This document shows positions 40,369-50,247 of a DNA stretch of 64,000 bases, piece after piece (positions within the stretch are counted from its first letter, which is position 1; every line of letters starts with the position of its first letter). Source of the stretch: Mesorhizobium sp. L-2-11 (GTDB lineage Bacteria > Pseudomonadota > Alphaproteobacteria > Rhizobiales > Rhizobiaceae); assembly GCF_016756595.1 (NCBI RefSeq), contig NZ_AP023257.1:6402001-6466000 (forward strand), written 5' to 3'. The notes under the pieces were generated by a model. That model ran no database searches. It saw only the letters and a program-made list of their open reading frames with translations, and was not told where the DNA came from. A program made the position numbers and the translations under genes.

Positions 40369-41052
40369 ATGAGGCGGCAGACCCGACCGTTCACTGTGGA
40401 GGTCAAACAAAAGCGCAATTATCAAAAACGGGGCCATTCCATCTGGAGCGATGTCGATCTCTCCGCGGCTATAGCCGACACAACAAGGGAGCTCAAAGAT
40501 ATGGATCTGCCAAATCGTCGGCTGATTGACTCTAATGTCATAGCCCTTGATGCTGAACACGCCCACAAACCGCGAGCGGAGTATCTCATGGCAAATCCCC
40601 TAGAAGCTGAATCAGTAGAAGCTGCAACCGAACACGCTCCCAAAGGAAGGACGCCGGAAACGAAGAAGAAAACCCAACCTTCGCGGAAGGCCAAGACTGA
40701 TCCTGGTCGCAAGAATGGCGCCAATGCGGCGTCCCCGGCGGAAGCAACAGCAACAGCAGCGGCCGTGCGGAGCGCCCGGAAGGTCTACTCCGGAAAAGAG
40801 CGCGCCCAAATGCTCGCTCAGGTCGAGACGTCGATCAGCGGCGGCACCACTCTCAAGAGCGCCGTAAAGCAGGCGGGTATATCGGAACAGACCTATTATC
40901 ACTGGAAGAAGGCCGCGGCGCCTAGATCCGATGGCGACGATCTGAAGGACCTGGTCGCCCTCGAGAAAGAAAACAAGCGATTGAAGAGCCTGCTCGCGGA
41001 ACGCCTACGCACAGAGAACGCGGAACTGAAGAGGAAGCTAGGACTGCAATAA
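40369..41052 (+). CDS. syrB: SyrB-like transcriptional regulator
   Basis: 227 aa. The first 130 residues are basic and low in complexity (PETKKKTQPSRKAK). The C-terminal part is diagnostic: RKVYSGKERAQMLAQVETSI, GTTLKSAVKQAGISEQTYYHW (a transposase-like helix-turn-helix) and LEKENKRLKSLLAERLRTEN followed by AELKRKLGLQ, a leucine-rich coiled coil. Sinorhizobium SyrB represses the syrM/nodD3 symbiotic regulatory circuit. The N-terminal 60 residues are longer than in typical family members and may reflect fusion with upstream sequence. It has an AAGGAAGAAACT ribosome binding site. Confidence 0.75.
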   Translation: MRRQTRPFTVEVKQKRNYQKRGHSIWSDVDLSAAIADTTRELKDMDLPNRRLIDSNVIALDAEHAHKPRAEYLMANPLEAESVEAATEHAPKGRTPETKKKTQPSRKAKTDPGRKNGANAASPAEATATAAAVRSARKVYSGKERAQMLAQVETSISGGTTLKSAVKQAGISEQTYYHWKKAAAPRSDGDDLKDLVALEKENKRLKSLLAERLRTENAELKRKLGLQ

Positions 41053-41093
41053 GGCTTAAGATGCCGCCATTCGACCAGACGGTAGAACTGTGA

Positions 41094-41290
41094 TCGAAGG
41101 CTCGCCGGCTGTCGGATGGACGGAGATTTTGCGCACCAGCACCCTGATCTGTCGCGGCCGAGACAGGACAAACCACTCCCGGCGGATTGAAGCGGCACAT
41201 GGCAAGCACGTGTCAATCAGGGATCGGTGAACGCGGCCGAAGGCAAGGATGACAGCATCAAGGTTTTACGCTGGGCCTTGATCGAAGGCC
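41094..41290. repeat. Mosaic scrap: decayed thiC piece fused to decayed fic piece
   Basis: 41094-41147 aligns with the 5' region of thiC at about 29818-29873 (shared GTCGGATGGACGGA and CACCCTGATCTG-like blocks). It passes directly into 41148-41290, which aligns with the Fic-motif region at about 33030-33205 (shared ACCACTCCCGGCG, GATTGAAGCGG, GCATGGCAAG and TTTACGCTGGGCCTTGATCGA-like blocks). Both are in the same orientation as the parent sequences and carry internal deletions. Confidence 0.75.
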
Positions 41291-41355
41291 ACCATTCCAT
41301 CGATGGCCGCGGCGGATTATCAGGGCGAAGTCAATGGGACGCGGATGCTGTGGGA

Positions 41356-42849
41356 TTATAGCCCACCCATGCACAGGTACTTCATTTCGAGATAATCCTC
41401 GAGGCCGTGGCGCGACCCCTCACGACCGATCCCTGATTGCTTCATTCCGCCAAAGGGTGCGGCCTCGGATGACATGCGTCCCGTATTGATGCCGACCATT
41501 CCGTATTCGAGGGCTTCAGCCACGCGCCACACGCGCTTTAGATTGGAAGCGTAGAAGTAGGCTGCAAGACCGTAAATCGTGTCATTCGCCTCGCGCACCA
41601 CCTGGTCGGGATCGTTGAAGCGGATTATGGGAGCCAGCGGTCCGAAGGTTTCTTCCTGAGCGACCCGCATTGACCTTTCGACGTCGGTGATCACCGTGGG
41701 CTCGAAGAAGGTTCCCGATTCGCCGATACGGTTGCCACCGCAACGGATCTTCCCACCCTGCCGCACAGCATCGCGAATATGATCTTCAATCTTTGCAAGC
41801 GCGCACTTATCGATCAGGGGACCGATCGCAACTTCTGGCTCGAAACCGTCACCGACGCGCAATGCACTGACGCGCTTGGTGAATTTGTCGCAGAATTCAT
41901 TATACACGCTGGACTGTACGTAAAGCCGATTGGCTGAAACGCAGGTCTGGCCTGCATTCCGAAACTTTGCCTGTAGCGCACCATCGACGGCAGCGTCGAC
42001 GTCTGCATCATCAAAAACAATGAAAGGAGCGTTACCACCAAGTTCGAAGCTGGTTCTTTTGATCTGATCCGAACACTCCCGCATGAGCAGCCGCCCGACC
42101 TCGGTCGACCCAGTGAAGCTGATCTTGCGGACCTTCGGGTTCGAGCAAAGTTCACGCCCAACCGCATCGCCTTCCGATGCGTAGATCAAGTTTAGAACGC
42201 CATCGGGAAAACCTGCCATCCGGGCAAGCGTGAACATAGCACCCGCGACAAGCGGTGTTTGCTCCGCGGGTTTCAGAACAATCGCGCAGCCGGCAGCAAG
42301 CGCAGGCGAAATCTTGCGAGCCACCATCGAGGCGGGAAAATTCCAAGGAGTAATGGCGCCGACAACACCGATCGGCTGTTTGATTACCAGCATACGCCTG
42401 TCGTTAGAAGGCGGCGAAATCGTCTCGCCATAGATGCGATTGGCCTCCTCGGCATACCATTGGAGGTAGGCTGCGGCATGGGCGATTTCAGACTTCGCCT
42501 CTGCAAGCGGCTTACCCATTTCAGCCGTCAAAATGGCTGCAAGATCCTCGCTGTGGTCGAGGATCAGTTGGTGCCATTCCCATAAGATGTCGGAGCGCTC
42601 GCGCGCGGTGAGCGCCGCCCAATGTTCCTGCGCAGCTTCAGCCTTATCGATTGCCTTGGAAACGTCCCGGACATCCATATCTGGAAGCTCAGCCAACAGC
42701 TCGCCCGTTGAGGGATTGAACACCGAAAAACGCCTCGTGGATTGCTCCGCCTTCCGACCAGGCACACCGGCCAGATCGTCAAATAGCTCGGGATTTTTGA
42801 GACGTCTCGTCAGCGACTGTGTCACGGTCAAACCGTCGTCCCCCTTCAT
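41356..42849 (-). CDS. gabD: NAD(P)-dependent succinate-semialdehyde dehydrogenase family
   Basis: 497 aa from ATG 42849; a 44-codon upstream extension is rejected because it covers the promoter. It is an aldehyde dehydrogenase: VGAITPWNFPASM, GCAIVLKPAEQTPL, ISFTGSTEVGRLLM, FELGGNAPFIVFDDADVDAA (catalytic Glu) and FRNAGQTCVSANRLYV (catalytic Cys). EETFGPLAPIIRF and the C-terminal PFGGMKQSGIGREGS follow the SSADH pattern. It would oxidise succinate semialdehyde to succinate in 4-aminobutyrate use. Substrate could differ. The gene is bracketed by decayed thiC/fic and queD scraps and preceded by a sigma-54-like element. Confidence 0.82.
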   Translation of the reverse strand: MKGDDGLTVTQSLTRRLKNPELFDDLAGVPGRKAEQSTRRFSVFNPSTGELLAELPDMDVRDVSKAIDKAEAAQEHWAALTARERSDILWEWHQLILDHSEDLAAILTAEMGKPLAEAKSEIAHAAAYLQWYAEEANRIYGETISPPSNDRRMLVIKQPIGVVGAITPWNFPASMVARKISPALAAGCAIVLKPAEQTPLVAGAMFTLARMAGFPDGVLNLIYASEGDAVGRELCSNPKVRKISFTGSTEVGRLLMRECSDQIKRTSFELGGNAPFIVFDDADVDAAVDGALQAKFRNAGQTCVSANRLYVQSSVYNEFCDKFTKRVSALRVGDGFEPEVAIGPLIDKCALAKIEDHIRDAVRQGGKIRCGGNRIGESGTFFEPTVITDVERSMRVAQEETFGPLAPIIRFNDPDQVVREANDTIYGLAAYFYASNLKRVWRVAEALEYGMVGINTGRMSSEAAPFGGMKQSGIGREGSRHGLEDYLEMKYLCMGGL

Positions 42850-42881
42850 GGTTAAGTTACTAGCTTCGCAACGTACTAATA

Positions 42882-42898
42882 AGCACAACTTGTGCCAG
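42882..42898 (-). promoter_or_regulatory. Sigma-54-like promoter before gabD
   Basis: On the minus strand, CTGGCACA-AGTT-GTGCT keeps the invariant GG and GC at the exact -24/-12 spacing, with two changes from YTGGCACG-N4-TTGCW. It lies 33 bases before the start codon. No TGT-N10-ACA site was found in the 200 bases upstream. Confidence 0.5.
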
Positions 42899-43157
42899 AT
42901 GATCGGACGAGATCGTTCCGGCCCTCGGTCATTGCAAGCGCAGCTTCCCGACTGATTAGCCCATAGCAATGACAGCCTCAATCACGAGTCGCGCTAAGGC
43001 TTTCGCTCCATAACAGGCAAGCGCGGATAGAGCTCGTGAAGAGCTGGCATAGGCGGAGTCGATCATCGAAATCGCCGACGTTGGCAACAGCACTGCGGTA
43101 TCATTCTTTGAGCGGCTTCCACGGCCGCTCATACCAGGCATATCGAAAACCTACCGC

Positions 43158-43300
43158 CATGGTCGAACGTGCCATCGATGTAGTGGCTTAAGCGCTGCTA
43201 AGTCTTGATAGTCGCGCACAAAGCCATGTTTGTTCAGTACGCCACCCGAAAGCTCCACTGCGACGATGTAGTGTGGCCGTGTAGGCGCGCGCACGATAAT
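43158..43300. repeat. Decayed queD fragment
   Basis: Aligns with about 31345-31475 inside queD in the same orientation. Shared blocks include GGTCGAACGT, CCATCGATGTAGTG, TAGTCGCGCACAAAGCC and CGAAAGCTCCAC-like stretches, with scattered substitutions and small deletions. It is non-coding now. Confidence 0.8.
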
Positions 43301-43339
43301 ATCACGCGAGCCCAAACCTTTTCCGACCGGCTCCGTCCC

Positions 43340-43368
43340 AAAAAAAGGGGGCGGCGTCGGTGCCGCCC
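43340..43368 (-). terminator. Rho-independent terminator of groESL
   Basis: On the minus strand, GGGCGGC-ACCGAC-GCCGCCC is followed by CC and seven T. It lies 31 bases after the groEL stop. Confidence 0.85.
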
Positions 43369-43399
43369 TCTCGGTATCCGAAAGCTGATAGAGGCTAGA

Positions 43400-45420
<2,021 letters not shown>

Positions 45421-45472
45421 TTTTACTATCCCTGGTGCGCAGGTTGAAAGGTTCTCCGTTGCCGGAGGGTGG

Positions 45473-45499
45473 TTAGCACTCGCTATTGGGGAGTGCTAA
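45473..45499 (-). promoter_or_regulatory. CIRCE operator
   Basis: TTAGCACTC, nine bases, GAGTGCTAA: a perfect match to the HrcA-binding CIRCE element. It lies between the promoter and the groES start, so HrcA would repress the operon until heat stress. Confidence 0.95.
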
Positions 45500-45509
45500 G
45501 ATGATCGTG

Positions 45510-45538
45510 AGATAGGCTGTAGGTTCGTACTTAGTCAA
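45510..45538 (-). promoter_or_regulatory. groES promoter
   Basis: On the minus strand, TTGACT (-35) and CTATCT (-10) are separated by 17 bases and placed just upstream of CIRCE. This fits a vegetative (sigma-70-type) promoter. Confidence 0.65.
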
Positions 45539-45760
45539 GACGGGCGGGGGGACGGACCGGAGGGCAAAAGATGTGGAATCGGCGCGGAAGCCGGACCCCC
45601 ATTTACGGCGCAATCCCACTGCCTACGCGCGTTTCGGCCGTAAGCTTTGGGCCGACTTTTGTGTCTTATTTGGAATGTGAAATTATGTGAAATTAACGGC
45701 CGAGCAGTCGGCCGGAATCGACGGCCAGCCGAACAGTCTTGAGCCTTTTGCAATTCATCC
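45539..45760. other. No gene recognised
   Basis: 222 bases between the groES promoter and the Tn3 scrap; no open frame of note. It includes TGAAATTATGTGAAATTA, a short direct repeat. Confidence 0.3.
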
Positions 45761-46255
45761 CTAACCTCGGGTTGCATCGCCAAAAGGAGCGCTCATCGCT
45801 TCGGAGAACGTGCGGAACTTCCGGTCCTTGAGGTTGCGTAGTCGCGGCGCGAAGCGTTTGCCGATCAGGGCAAACAGCCCGAAGACGTGATCGCTCGCGC
45901 CGCCCGTATCGGTGAAGTGTTCCTGGATGTCGAGGATCGTGTCCTGGTCGAACAGCCCATCGAGCACATAGGCTGCCTCGCTTTCGGTCGGGCTGATCGG
46001 CAGGATGCTGAAGTAGCCGTACTGATCTGACAGATGGCTATAGAACTTCGAGCCCGGCTCGCTGCCATAGTGCAGATTGACGTCGCCGCGCTTCGCCGCT
46101 CGGTCGCTCGCGCGAAAGAACTGCCCATCGGATGACGCGGTCGTTCCATTGCCCCAAAATCGAGAATGTGGATGCCGGGTGTGCGCATCGGTGATGCATG
46201 CTTGCGCCGCGCGATAGGTCTCCGACCGGGCATGGAAGGTTCTCATCCAGCCGAT
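45761..46255 (-). pseudogene. tnpA: Tn3-family transposase fragment
   Basis: The frame encodes WMRTFHARSETYRAAQACI, FWGNGTTASSDGQFFRASDR, KFYSHLSDQYGYFSILPISP, ESEAAYVLDGLFDQ and DTGGASDHVFGLFALIGKRFAPRLR. This is the DDE catalytic region of Tn3 TnpA, including GTTASSDGQFF and TDTGG. About 165 residues of a roughly 1000-residue protein remain. The sequence upstream (46256-46544) is not transposase-like and holds nothing I recognise. Confidence 0.75.
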
Positions 46256-46544
46256 CTGGTGAGCGCTAGTAGCGCGCGGTGGACACGGCAGCGCAGCCTG
46301 ATGCTGGGTCGACTGGTATGCTTGATCGCTTGTGGCGACACCGTAACCGACGCTCACCTTTCCAATTCGGAGATCATGGTTAGAGCTGCCGATTGGCTGC
46401 CACCGCTGACGGCTGGTGAGCGGTCTTAAGCGAGCAGGGTCATTTACGTATGGGGCTTCGAGTGATGCCACACACGGTGCCTGCAAAAAGGGCAAATCCG
46501 ACTGCTGAAAACCGCCGCAGTGCAAGGCTTGACGGCCTTCTTTC

Positions 46545-47357
46545 CTATACCCGTCCACGCGACCCAAGCTTTTCCCACAACGAATCAATCGTGGACCGAG
46601 GAAGGTGCAGCCGAAAAACATCGGACAAGACTCGCTGCAGTTCGCTCTTCGTTTTGAGGGTTTCTGTTTCCTCAATTTGGTTCCGAATCAAGCTGAAATC
46701 CTTGTTGAACAAGTTCGCAGGCCCTTCGGCTGTCAGCACGCTCATCATGAGGCTGGATGGAAACGGCGAACGGTCCCAGCGAGCGCAGATGAAGTTGGCG
46801 CCCTCAAAATCTGAGGGCAAGGCGGTGGCTCGATCGAAACCATAAAGAGGGAACCATTCATTCCCGTTCTTGCGTTCAACGACGAGTTCTCCGCTGGCGG
46901 AGTCAGCTCGCAGGCGAAACACGTCACGGCCAGCTGTTTGCAGTTCCTCTGTATCGATCCGTAGCGGTGCAATCGGTGCTGGACCACCGAAGCCAGCGTC
47001 GGCGAGCCAGTCGACGCCCTCGATGGTTAAGATGAATGCCTGGTGTGTGCGTGGCCCACCCTCCGCAGCACCCATACGCACTCTGCAAAGGATGGGCTGG
47101 ATCGTGAAACCGAGTGCTTCGAGCGCCAAGCCAAACAACTTGTTCAATTCGAAGCAATACCCCCCTCGCCGGGCATTGATCAGTTTGGCCCAGATCGAAT
47201 TCTCAGTCAGATTGGGTATATCACCCAACAGCACATCGATGTTTTCAAAGGGAATCGCGCGCATTTGAGCCTGCTGAAGGGCAACAAGACCGTCGACCGT
47301 TGTCGGCACTCGAGCAAGGCCGATACGATTCAGATAGATCGCAATATTGAATGCCAT
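46545..47357 (-). CDS. nat: Arylamine N-acetyltransferase
   Basis: 270 aa. The catalytic triad is visible: Cys68 in RRGGYCFELN, His105 in RTHQAFILT and Asp120 in WLADAGFGG. IPFENIDVLLG near the N-terminus is also typical. NAT enzymes acetylate arylamines and hydrazines with acetyl-CoA; M. loti NATs are known examples. It stands alone, with no neighbours suggesting a pathway. Confidence 0.9.
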   Translation of the reverse strand: MAFNIAIYLNRIGLARVPTTVDGLVALQQAQMRAIPFENIDVLLGDIPNLTENSIWAKLINARRGGYCFELNKLFGLALEALGFTIQPILCRVRMGAAEGGPRTHQAFILTIEGVDWLADAGFGGPAPIAPLRIDTEELQTAGRDVFRLRADSASGELVVERKNGNEWFPLYGFDRATALPSDFEGANFICARWDRSPFPSSLMMSVLTAEGPANLFNKDFSLIRNQIEETETLKTKSELQRVLSDVFRLHLPRSTIDSLWEKLGSRGRV

Positions 47358-47682
47358 GGGATGTCCTTAACACCTAGGATTCGTATTCGTTGAACGCCTG
47401 CCGAAAGCGCGATGACGTCCCAGGGTTCACGGAGCAGAGTAAGGTGGCCATCTCCCCCTATAGAAGTGAACATGCCGACCATTCCTCGTGTTCGCACTGA
47501 ACCAAAGCGGCGTTTCGAGCGCTGCAAATACCCCTCGTGATCCGGAAACGCGGGCATTGCTCGTACAGGGCACTGAACATCACGGTGCTGCAAAAACGGG
47601 TACACAAAGGACTTCCGATCCACAGCGGATTGCAACAGTCGACCTTCTCAGGCCTCCGCTCATGGTGACTCGCTGTGGCTCA
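47358..47682. other. No gene recognised
   Basis: 325 bases between the NAT start and the displaced hemN tail. It should contain the leftward NAT promoter. Frames here are short and unassigned. Confidence 0.3.
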
Positions 47683-47721
47683 CTACGATTGGTCGAGATA
47701 AGCGTCGAACGCGGCAGCAAC
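47683..47721 (-). pseudogene. hemN: Displaced 3' end of hemN
   Basis: Read on the minus strand from the target duplication, the frame gives AAAFDAYLDQS and a TAG at 47683-47685. This is the normal C-terminus of the HemN-like protein at 50248-51540, now cut off by the IS66 copy. Confidence 0.85.
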
Positions 47722-47798
47722 GTAAGCGCGTAGGCGTCCCCACGTAGCGTGCAGGCGGTTGATCGCTCATTTTCAGCATGAATCATGCGGAGAATCCT

Positions 47799-48185
47799 AT
47801 GAGCGACAGTATGAGCCATCATCGAACATTCGAGATTTTGACGGCGGAGCCTGTGCCGTCCCGACGCAAGCCGCGCCATCGGTCGGACGAAGAGAAGGCA
47901 CGGCTTGTCGCCGAAGCGTTCTCGCCAGGGGGCAATGTCTCGGCGGTTGCGCGTTCCGAGGGGCTGGACCCCTCGCAGCTCTATGCGTGGCGCCGCAAGG
48001 CGCTTTCGTCGGGCATGGTTGCGCCACTGACGGAGGGAGCGAGCAAGCCGGCGAAGTTCACGCGCTTTGAAGCGGTGGGCAGCGACACGGTGGAAATCGT
48101 CATTGGCGACGCAGTGGTGCGCGCCGGCGGCGATGTCGATCCCGATCGCCTGGCGAGGATCATCCGCGCGGTTCGTAAGGCATGA
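47799..48185 (+). CDS. tnpA: IS66 TnpA (accessory protein)
   Basis: 128 aa from ATG 47799, with GGAG upstream; an in-frame ATG at 47778 is also possible. RRKPRHRSDEEKARLVAEAFSPGGN followed by VSAVARSEGLDPSQLYAWRRK is the helix-turn-helix of IS66 OrfA. It is required with TnpB for transposition; its stop overlaps tnpB by four bases. Confidence 0.92.
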   Translation: MSDSMSHHRTFEILTAEPVPSRRKPRHRSDEEKARLVAEAFSPGGNVSAVARSEGLDPSQLYAWRRKALSSGMVAPLTEGASKPAKFTRFEAVGSDTVEIVIGDAVVRAGGDVDPDRLARIIRAVRKA

Positions 48186-48526
48186 TCGCTTCCGGTGTGG
48201 TGGTTTACGTGTCGTGCCAGCCGGTCGACTTCCGCAAGGGCGCGGCATCTTTGATGGCGCTGGTCAGGGATGGCGGCCTGGACCCATTCTCGGGGGCACT
48301 TCACGTATTCCGTTCGAAGCGTGCGGACCGGGTTCGCATCGTGTGGTGGGACGGCAGCGGGGTTTGTCTTTATTCGAAGACTCTGGAAGATCACAGCTTC
48401 TGCTGGCCGGGGATATCGGCCGCGCGCATGCGTCTCGACCACGCCCAGTTGATGGCGCTTCTGGCCGGACTGGACTGGAAAAAGATTCGTCCGGCCAGGG
48501 TCAGGCGGCCGTTATCGACGGGCTGA
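48182..48526 (+). CDS. tnpB: IS66 TnpB (Orf2)
   Basis: 114 aa. VVYVSCQPVDFRKGAASLMALV, LHVFRSKRADRVRIVWWDGSG and SKTLEDHSFCWPG are the conserved IS66 Orf2 blocks. It overlaps the tnpA stop (ATGA). Confidence 0.95.
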   Translation: MIASGVVVYVSCQPVDFRKGAASLMALVRDGGLDPFSGALHVFRSKRADRVRIVWWDGSGVCLYSKTLEDHSFCWPGISAARMRLDHAQLMALLAGLDWKKIRPARVRRPLSTG

Positions 48527-48602
48527 AACCGGCCTGCGGCAAGATGAATCATGCGGCTGGAACGGTTGGGAAAGCGGCTGTTTTTGTGCTCTGTTGCTTG
48601 CC

Positions 48603-50243
48603 ATGGTTCTACCGGGTCTTGCCCTTCCCGACGACGTTGATGCGCTGAAGGCGATGATCCTTTCCATGGCTCGCGAGCAGGCTGCAAGCGAGGCCCGGAT
48701 CGCAGTCGCCGACGCTCGGATCGCAGCATCTGAGGCGGAGGTCGCCCGGCTGAAAGCTGTCGAGAAAAGCGCCAGCGAGCGGATCGCCAATCTCACGTCA
48801 ATCCTGAAAGTTTTACAGCGCACGCAACATGGCACGCGTTCCGAGCGGCTACGCCTGGCCATCGACGACGAGCAGGCCTCCTTTGCCTTCGAAGAGGTCG
48901 AGACCGGCCTTTCGGAAATCCGGAGCGAACTCGACCGCGCGGTCGGGAACAAGCCGAAGCGCGCCCCGCGTCCGCGCAAGGGCTTTGCTGCCCACCTCGA
49001 ACGCATCGAGGAGGTCGTCGAGCCGGAAATCCCGGCCGACTGCGAGGGGCTTGAAAAGGTTCTGATCGGCGAGGATCGATCCGAGCGGCTGGACGTCGTG
49101 CCGCCGAAGTTCCAGGTCATCGTCACGCGCCGTCCCAAATACGCCTTCCGGGGCCGTGACGGCGTGGTCCAGGCTCTGGCGCCGGCGCACATCATCGAAA
49201 GCGGGCTGCCGACGGAGCGGCTGCTCGCCTATATCGCCGTCTCCAAATACGCCGACGGCCTCCCGCTTTATCGGCAGGAGGCGATCTATCTGCGCGACGG
49301 CGTCGAGATCAGCCGGTCGTTGATGGCGCAGTGGATGGGGCATCTGGGCTTCGAGCTGCAGATGCTTGCTGATTACATACTGGAGCGCATCAAGGAGGGC
49401 GAAAGGGTCTTCGCCGACGAGACGACCTTGCCCACCCTTGCCCCTGGTTCCGGGAAAACCACGAAAGCCTGGTTGTGGGCCTACGCACGGGATGACCGAC
49501 CCTATGGCGGAACCAGTCCGCCAATGGTTGCCTATCGTTTTGAAGACAGCAGAGGTGCGGATTGCGTGGCGCGCCACCTCGCCGGATTCAGCGGTATCCT
49601 GCAAGTGGATGGCTACTCGGCCTATACCAACCTGGTCAAGGCACGGGCCAAAGCCGGCAGCAATGAAACAATCCGGCTCGCCGGGTGCTGGGCTCACCTG
49701 CGGCGCAAATTCTACGACCTGCACATCAGCGGGGTCTCGCAGGCCGCGACGGATTCGATCATCGCCATGACCGAATTGTGGAAGGTCGAGGACGAGGTCC
49801 GCGGCAAGGATGCCGGAAGCCGCGCCGCGCTACGTCAGGAAAAGTCCGTGGCCATTGTCGCGAGCCTCTTCGATCTATGGGAAGCGGAACTGGGCAAGGT
49901 CTCCGGAAAATCCAAGACCGCCGAGGCGATCCGCTACGCGCTCACCCGGCGGGAGGCGCTGGAACGCTTTCTGATGGACGGTCGCATCGAAATCGACTCC
50001 AATATCGTCGAGCGTGCAATCAGGCCCCAGACGATCACGCGAAAGAATAGTCTATTCGCCGGCAGCCACGGCGGTGGACGAACCTGGGCGACGGTAGCCA
50101 CCTTGCTGCAAACCTGCAAAATGAACAGCGTCGATCCGCTCGACTGGCTCTCGCAGACCTTGACCCGCATCGCTCAAGGCTGGCCGGCATCCGAAATCGA
50201 AATGCTCATGCCTTGGAACTTTAGGCCTGACGTTATCGGCTGA
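48603..50243 (+). CDS. tnpC: IS66 transposase TnpC
   Basis: 546 aa from ATG 48603. The N-terminal 80 residues are a Leu/Ala-rich coiled coil, then a zinc-binding and spacer region. The catalytic DDE domain includes VFADETTLPTLAPG, LQVDGYSAYTNL and GCWAHLRRKFYDL, ending with IDSNIVERAIRPQTITRKNSLFAGSHGGG. The last gene of the element; complete. Confidence 0.95.
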   Translation: MVLPGLALPDDVDALKAMILSMAREQAASEARIAVADARIAASEAEVARLKAVEKSASERIANLTSILKVLQRTQHGTRSERLRLAIDDEQASFAFEEVETGLSEIRSELDRAVGNKPKRAPRPRKGFAAHLERIEEVVEPEIPADCEGLEKVLIGEDRSERLDVVPPKFQVIVTRRPKYAFRGRDGVVQALAPAHIIESGLPTERLLAYIAVSKYADGLPLYRQEAIYLRDGVEISRSLMAQWMGHLGFELQMLADYILERIKEGERVFADETTLPTLAPGSGKTTKAWLWAYARDDRPYGGTSPPMVAYRFEDSRGADCVARHLAGFSGILQVDGYSAYTNLVKARAKAGSNETIRLAGCWAHLRRKFYDLHISGVSQAATDSIIAMTELWKVEDEVRGKDAGSRAALRQEKSVAIVASLFDLWEAELGKVSGKSKTAEAIRYALTRREALERFLMDGRIEIDSNIVERAIRPQTITRKNSLFAGSHGGGRTWATVATLLQTCKMNSVDPLDWLSQTLTRIAQGWPASEIEMLMPWNFRPDVIG

Positions 50244-50247
50244 CCGC

